Below, one piece after another: positions 59,519 to 64,000 of a stretch of 64,000 bases of DNA. The stretch is from contig JAGWMZ010000002.1 in NCBI GenBank assembly GCA_028871475.1, positions 203,780 to 267,779 of the forward strand. The letters run 5' to 3'. Every line of letters starts with the position of its first letter. Position 1 is the stretch's first letter. Position numbers and translations under genes: made by a program. The notes below the pieces were generated by a model. The model made no database searches, was not told the DNA's origin, and saw nothing but the letters and a program-made list of their open reading frames with translations. Source of the DNA: Sphingomonadales bacterium (GTDB taxonomy: Bacteria; Pseudomonadota; Alphaproteobacteria; Sphingomonadales; Sphingomonadaceae).

Positions 59519-62053
59519 CTAAAGCTCGCGCAGGGCCCGTGCCGGCCTTGCGCGCAGCAGCGGCAGCGAACTGGCAAAGGCAAAGCCCAGCACCACCGCA
59601 AGGCCTGCGCCGAGCACGAGCAGCACGCGCGGCCAGTCGGGCAGGAAGTCAAAGCTGAAGAGCTTGACCACCACCAGCCAGCCAAGGGCCGAACCCAGAC
59701 CCAGCGCCACCACGGTCAGAATGCTCGCCAGCAAGCCATATTCGGCCATCTGCAGCCCCAGCAATTGCCCCCGGCTGGCGCCCAGCACGCGCAGGATGGT
59801 GTTGTCATAAAGCCGGCTGGCGCGCGCCGCCGCTATCGCGCCCACCAGCACGGCAATGCCGGCCAGCACGGCGATGGAGGCTGCGGCCAGAATGGCGGTG
59901 GACACTTGCCCCAAAAGATCGCGCGCGGCGCTGAGCAAGGGGCCGACCTCGACCACCGAAGTGCCGGGCAGGGTTCGGGTCAGCCGCTGCAACAGGGCGG
60001 ATTTGACTGCCGCGCTGCGATGGTCGGGCGCAAGCGAGATGGTTGCGGCCAGCTTGTAGGGTGCCCCGGCCAGCGCGCCGGGCGAAAAGACCAGCACATA
60101 GTTGAACCCGAAACTGTCCCAGTCGATCCGGCGGAAGGAGGTGATGCGCGCGCTGCGCTCTACCCCCAGCAGGCCAACGGTGATGACATCGCCGATATGC
60201 AGGTTGATCGCCTTGGCCAGCTTTTCATCGACGGAGACCTGCGGTTCGCCAGCATTGGCGCTGTTCCACCAGCTGCCCTGCGTCACCCTGTTGCCCTCGG
60301 GCACGGTGGCGGAAAAGGTAAGACCGCGCTCGCCTTTCAGCGCCCAGGCATCGTCGGGGATCTGGGCGAGGTCGGATACCCGCACCTGATGCCACGACGG
60401 GCCATAGGCCAGAATGGCGCCACGCAGCGCGGGCACCGTGCGGATATGCGCGCCGGGCGCCGTGGCGTTGACCGCCGCTGTGAAATTGCCCGATTGCTCG
60501 GGCGGCAGGTCGACGACGAAATAATCGGGCGCCTTTTGCGGCACGCGCTGCGCGATATTGGCATCCAGACTGGTCTGCACCACCGCCAGCAGCACAAAGG
60601 CCGACAGGCCAAAGCCCAGCGCCGTCACCAGACGCCCCGTCTGCGCGCCCGGCCGGTGCAGATTGGCCAGCGCCATGCGCAAGATGGCGTGGCGCGGACG
60701 TGGCAGATGTGCGGCAAGGCGGCGTATTCCCCAGCCCAGCGCGCCAAGGCCGGCAAAGGCGCCCACCGCGCCTGCGATGAACAGCGCCGTGGTGCGCAGG
60801 CTGGTCGACCCGGCAAAGGCCAGTGCGACAATCGCCACCACGCCCAGCACCACCGGCAGGGCCGCGCCGCGCGGCATCCCGCCAGTGCCGGACACCCGCG
60901 CGCGCATCAGCGCCATGGCGGGCCAGCGCCGCGCGGCAGCCAGCGGCGGCGCGGCAAAGACCAGCGCCACCAGCAGGCCCCAAACGCCCGCCCGGCCCAG
61001 CGCGAGGGGGGAAAGCACCACCCCCTCCTCCACCGGCAGTAGCGAGGACAGCGCATGGGTCAGCAGCGGCACCATGGCCGTGCCGACGATCAGCCCCGCC
61101 ACACTGCCCACCAGTGCCGCGGCGGCGATCTGCAACACATAGATCCGCGCGATATCCGCGCTGGTGGCGCCCAGTACCTTGAGCGTGGCAATGGCCTGAC
61201 GGCGTGCTTCCAGATAGCTGGCCGTGCCCCCGCCAATGCCCAGCCCGGCGATCATCAGCGCGGCCAGCCCCACCAGATTGAGAAAATCACCCATGCGCGA
61301 GAGGAAATTTTCAGCCCCCGGCGCGGCATTGTCCCGTGTGCGGATGTCGAGGCCGGAGGAGGGGAATTGGGCTTTCAGCCGGTCGGCAATGGCCTGTGCG
61401 TTGCAGGTGTGGAAACAGGCCATGCGCGTGCGCGTGCGGATCATGGCGCCTGCCCCATCCAGCCCGGCGCGATGGGGAAAGCCGGCATCGGTGATAATGG
61501 TAGGGCCCAGCGAAAAGCCTTCGGACAGGCGGTCGGGCTCATCCGCGATGATGCCCTGCACGGTCAGGATCTGCCCGGCCAGATTGAAGGGCTGGCCGAC
61601 CGAGAGGCCAAGGCGCTGCGCCGCGCCATCGGAAAGATAGGCCCCGCCCGGGCCCGGCGCGCCGACCTCGCGCCCGCCCACCAGTGTCAGCCGCCCCACC
61701 AGCGGCCAGTTCGCGTCAACCGCCTTGAGCTCAATGGGGGCCGCCACTGAATTGGCGCCGGTGGCCATGGCCTGCATGCGCGTGCCGCCGGAAATCCGCC
61801 CGAAGCGCGCCAGCGCCGCGCGTTCCTGCGGAGACAGGTCGCGCTGCCACAGCGTCAGTTGCACATCGCCGCCCAGCGTCTGCCGACCCTTGGTGGCAAG
61901 GCTGTCGTCGATGGTCGCCGTCAGTGTGCCGGTGGCGGACAGAGCGCCCACGCCCAGAAACAGGCAGGCCAGCAGCAGCCGCAGCCCGCGAAACCGCGCC
62001 GACAGGTCGCGGCGCGCCAGACGCCAGGCGATGGACCACGGCAGGGTGTTCAT
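59519..62053 (-). CDS. ABC transporter permease, FtsX/YbbP-like
   Basis: Two FtsX-type membrane regions; downstream of and overlapping a LolD/YbbA-like ATPase gene. Confidence 0.88.
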   Translation of the reverse strand: MNTLPWSIAWRLARRDLSARFRGLRLLLACLFLGVGALSATGTLTATIDDSLATKGRQTLGGDVQLTLWQRDLSPQERAALARFGRISGGTRMQAMATGANSVAAPIELKAVDANWPLVGRLTLVGGREVGAPGPGGAYLSDGAAQRLGLSVGQPFNLAGQILTVQGIIADEPDRLSEGFSLGPTIITDAGFPHRAGLDGAGAMIRTRTRMACFHTCNAQAIADRLKAQFPSSGLDIRTRDNAAPGAENFLSRMGDFLNLVGLAALMIAGLGIGGGTASYLEARRQAIATLKVLGATSADIARIYVLQIAAAALVGSVAGLIVGTAMVPLLTHALSSLLPVEEGVVLSPLALGRAGVWGLLVALVFAAPPLAAARRWPAMALMRARVSGTGGMPRGAALPVVLGVVAIVALAFAGSTSLRTTALFIAGAVGAFAGLGALGWGIRRLAAHLPRPRHAILRMALANLHRPGAQTGRLVTALGFGLSAFVLLAVVQTSLDANIAQRVPQKAPDYFVVDLPPEQSGNFTAAVNATAPGAHIRTVPALRGAILAYGPSWHQVRVSDLAQIPDDAWALKGERGLTFSATVPEGNRVTQGSWWNSANAGEPQVSVDEKLAKAINLHIGDVITVGLLGVERSARITSFRRIDWDSFGFNYVLVFSPGALAGAPYKLAATISLAPDHRSAAVKSALLQRLTRTLPGTSVVEVGPLLSAARDLLGQVSTAILAAASIAVLAGIAVLVGAIAAARASRLYDNTILRVLGASRGQLLGLQMAEYGLLASILTVVALGLGSALGWLVVVKLFSFDFLPDWPRVLLVLGAGLAVVLGFAFASSLPLLRARPARALREL

Positions 62054-62775
62054 GCGGTGAGCTGGTCGCTGGCGATCATGCCGTCCGACAGGCGGATGAT
62101 GCGCTGGGCGCGGGCGGCCAGGGCCTCGTCATGGGTGATGATGACCAGCGTGGCGCCGGTCTGGGCGCGGCGTTCGAAGAGCAGGTCGATGATCTGCTCG
62201 CCGGTGTGATGGTCAAGATTACCGGTGGGTTCATCGGCAAAGATCAGTGTTGGGCGCGGGGCCAGCGCGCGGGCGATGGCGACGCGCTGTTGCTCGCCGC
62301 CCGAAAGCTGCGTGGGGTAATGCGTCAGGCGATGGCCAAGGCCGACTGCTTCCAGCTCGGCATGGGCGCGGTCCTGCGCATCCTCCATGCCGGCCAGTTC
62401 GAGCGGGGTCATGACATTTTCCAGCGCCGTCATGGTGGGCAGCAGGTGAAAGGCCTGCAGCACCACACCGATGCGGCCCCGCCGCGCGCGGGCCAGCGCA
62501 TCCTCGTCCAGCGTGGAAAAATCCTCACCCGCGACATGCAGCGTGCCCGAGGAGGCCTGTTCCAGCCCGGAGAGCAGCGCCATGAGCGAACTTTTGCCCG
62601 AACCGGAAGGGCCCAGCAGGGCGACAACCTGCCCCTGCGGCACGGTCAACGAGACGCCGTGCAGGATGGCGGTCGCTTCCTCGCCCTGCCCCAGCGTGAG
62701 GGTGAGGTCGCTGGCCGCGATGGCTGGTGGCATGGCCGGTTGCGGGGAAGGGTTGCTTTGTGGGGAATTTGTCAC
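62050..62775 (-). CDS. ABC transporter ATP-binding protein (LolD/YbbA-like)
   Basis: [20 protein letters not shown] Walker [33 protein letters not shown]. Confidence 0.93.
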   Translation of the reverse strand: MTNSPQSNPSPQPAMPPAIAASDLTLTLGQGEEATAILHGVSLTVPQGQVVALLGPSGSGKSSLMALLSGLEQASSGTLHVAGEDFSTLDEDALARARRGRIGVVLQAFHLLPTMTALENVMTPLELAGMEDAQDRAHAELEAVGLGHRLTHYPTQLSGGEQQRVAIARALAPRPTLIFADEPTGNLDHHTGEQIIDLLFERRAQTGATLVIITHDEALAARAQRIIRLSDGMIASDQLTA

Positions 62776-62877
62776 GAGATGGATATGGCGCGTGGTGGCC
62801 CCGACGGCAAGGTGGGGTCAGGCGAAACGCGCCGGAAAGCACGAAAGGGCAGATGTTTGCGCAGGACGATCGGCCAG

Positions 62878-63609
62878 ATGGCAAAGATGATGGCGCTGGC
62901 CGGGGCAGTGCTGGCGCTGAGCGCCTGCGGGCAGGCGGGCGGCGAGCAATCGGCCCAGGATCCTGTGACTGCAACTCCGTCTGATGCACCCTCCGGCGCG
63001 AGCAGCCCGGCCGTTGCGGGGCCGGAGCGGCGTATCGTGGCGCTGGGTGATTCGCTGCTGGCCGGTTATGGGCTCAGGCCCGAGCAGGCCTATCCACCGC
63101 GATTGGAGGCGGCGCTGCGTTCGGCGGGCATCAATGCCCGGGTGGTCAATGCGGGCGTTTCGGGCGACACGACGGCCGACGGTCTGGCCCGGCTTGATTT
63201 CACATTGAGCAGCATCGAAAGCGGAGGCGGGAAGGTGGATCTGCTGCTGCTTTCGCTGGGCGGGAATGACATGTTGCGCGGCCTGTCGCCGGCGGCGACC
63301 CGGGCGAATCTGGAGGCTATCCTTGGCAAGCTGGACGCGCATCACATTCCCGTCGTGCTGCTGGGCATGATGGCCGCGCCCAATATGGGGGCCGATTATG
63401 CCAAGGCTTTCGACGCGATTTACCCCGATCTGGCGCGCCAGCATCACGCGGCGCTGGTGCCTTTCTTCATGGCGCCCATCAATGGCAAGCCGGGCATGCA
63501 ATTGCCCGACCACATCCATCCGACGCCCGAAGGTGTGGAGGCGATGGTCAAGGCGACCTTGCCGACTGTGGAGGGGGCTCTGCCGCAACATCCGCGGCTG
63601 CCCATGTGA
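62878..63609 (+). CDS. Arylesterase / TesA-like SGNH lipase (lipoprotein signal)
   Basis: LALSACGQ lipobox; IVALGDSLLAGYGL, VNAGVSGDTTADGLARL, LLLSLGGNDMLRG, DHIHPTPEG; divergent from the ABC operon. Confidence 0.9.
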   Translation: MAKMMALAGAVLALSACGQAGGEQSAQDPVTATPSDAPSGASSPAVAGPERRIVALGDSLLAGYGLRPEQAYPPRLEAALRSAGINARVVNAGVSGDTTADGLARLDFTLSSIESGGGKVDLLLLSLGGNDMLRGLSPAATRANLEAILGKLDAHHIPVVLLGMMAAPNMGADYAKAFDAIYPDLARQHHAALVPFFMAPINGKPGMQLPDHIHPTPEGVEAMVKATLPTVEGALPQHPRLPM

Positions 63610-63887
63610 GAGGCTGGCCCCTCAATGGCGACGGAAGGGCAGGGCGTTCTGCCTGCATTCAGGGAGGGGCGGGAATGGCGCGCGCTGTGTGGCGGAGGCA
63701 AGGTGCGGCAAAATCTGGAACAATTGTGCCATTTCGAGCCTATCTGTATCGCTATTGCACGCAAAGCCTGCTTTGCGCTTGCGCAAGGTGGGTGAAGAAT
63801 CACCAAAGGGTCTTTAGAGTTTGATCGAGATGCATAAGGGCCGGCCCTGCCGTGATGGGGCCAGCCATACAGGAGCAGTTTCAGCAT

Positions 63888-64000
63888 GATTACCCCTGTC
63901 ATTCTGTGCGGCGGCAATGGCACGCGGCTATGGCCGAGGAGCCGGGCGGTGAAGCCCAAGCCGTTCCTGCCGCTGGTGGGGGACGAGACGCTGTTTGAAG
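63888..64000 (+). CDS. Mannose-1-phosphate guanylyltransferase, N-terminal fragment (runs off window)
   Basis: [38 protein letters not shown] nucleotidyltransferase signature. Confidence 0.88.

Overview
A 64 kb, GC-rich, gene-dense chromosomal window from what looks like a sphingomonad-type alphaproteobacterium (inferred from gene content, not verified). I see no rRNA, CRISPR array, prophage or transposase. Main blocks: (1) housekeeping/regulatory genes at the left edge (ABC-F fragment, hybrid histidine kinase, LLM oxidoreductase, DipZ-like protein). (2) A glucuronate/glucuronoxylan locus at about 5.4-26.8 kb: LacI regulator, GH67 alpha-glucuronidase, ManD, MFS, UxaC, UxuB-like, GH35-like, TonB receptor, SGNH esterase, a large LamG protein and a DUF885 protein. 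LacI-type palindromes lie in its key promoters. (3) An ECF sigma/anti-sigma pair divergent from a subtilase and followed by a Gly-rich protein. A repeated GGATGA-N16-CGTT motif occurs as an inverted repeat in the divergent promoter and again before the Gly-rich gene, suggesting a small, possibly undescribed sigma regulon. (4) A quinate-like PQQ locus at 32-41.5 kb: GntR, TonB receptor, small cytochrome c, divergent AroQ, MFS, PQQ dehydrogenase, ThuA. (5) An aromatic ester/aldehyde locus at 41.6-49 kb: VOC, TonB receptor, tannase/feruloyl esterase, MarR, DUF3237, ALDH. The MarR/DUF3237 convergent gap is almost entirely two sister palindromic elements with compensatory stem differences. (6) tRNA-Thr, rarA, a glycosyltransferase, typA, a fourth TonB receptor, an ABC exporter/arylesterase set and the start of a mannose-1-phosphate guanylyltransferase. 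All family calls come from reading motifs in the translated ORFs; no searches were run.
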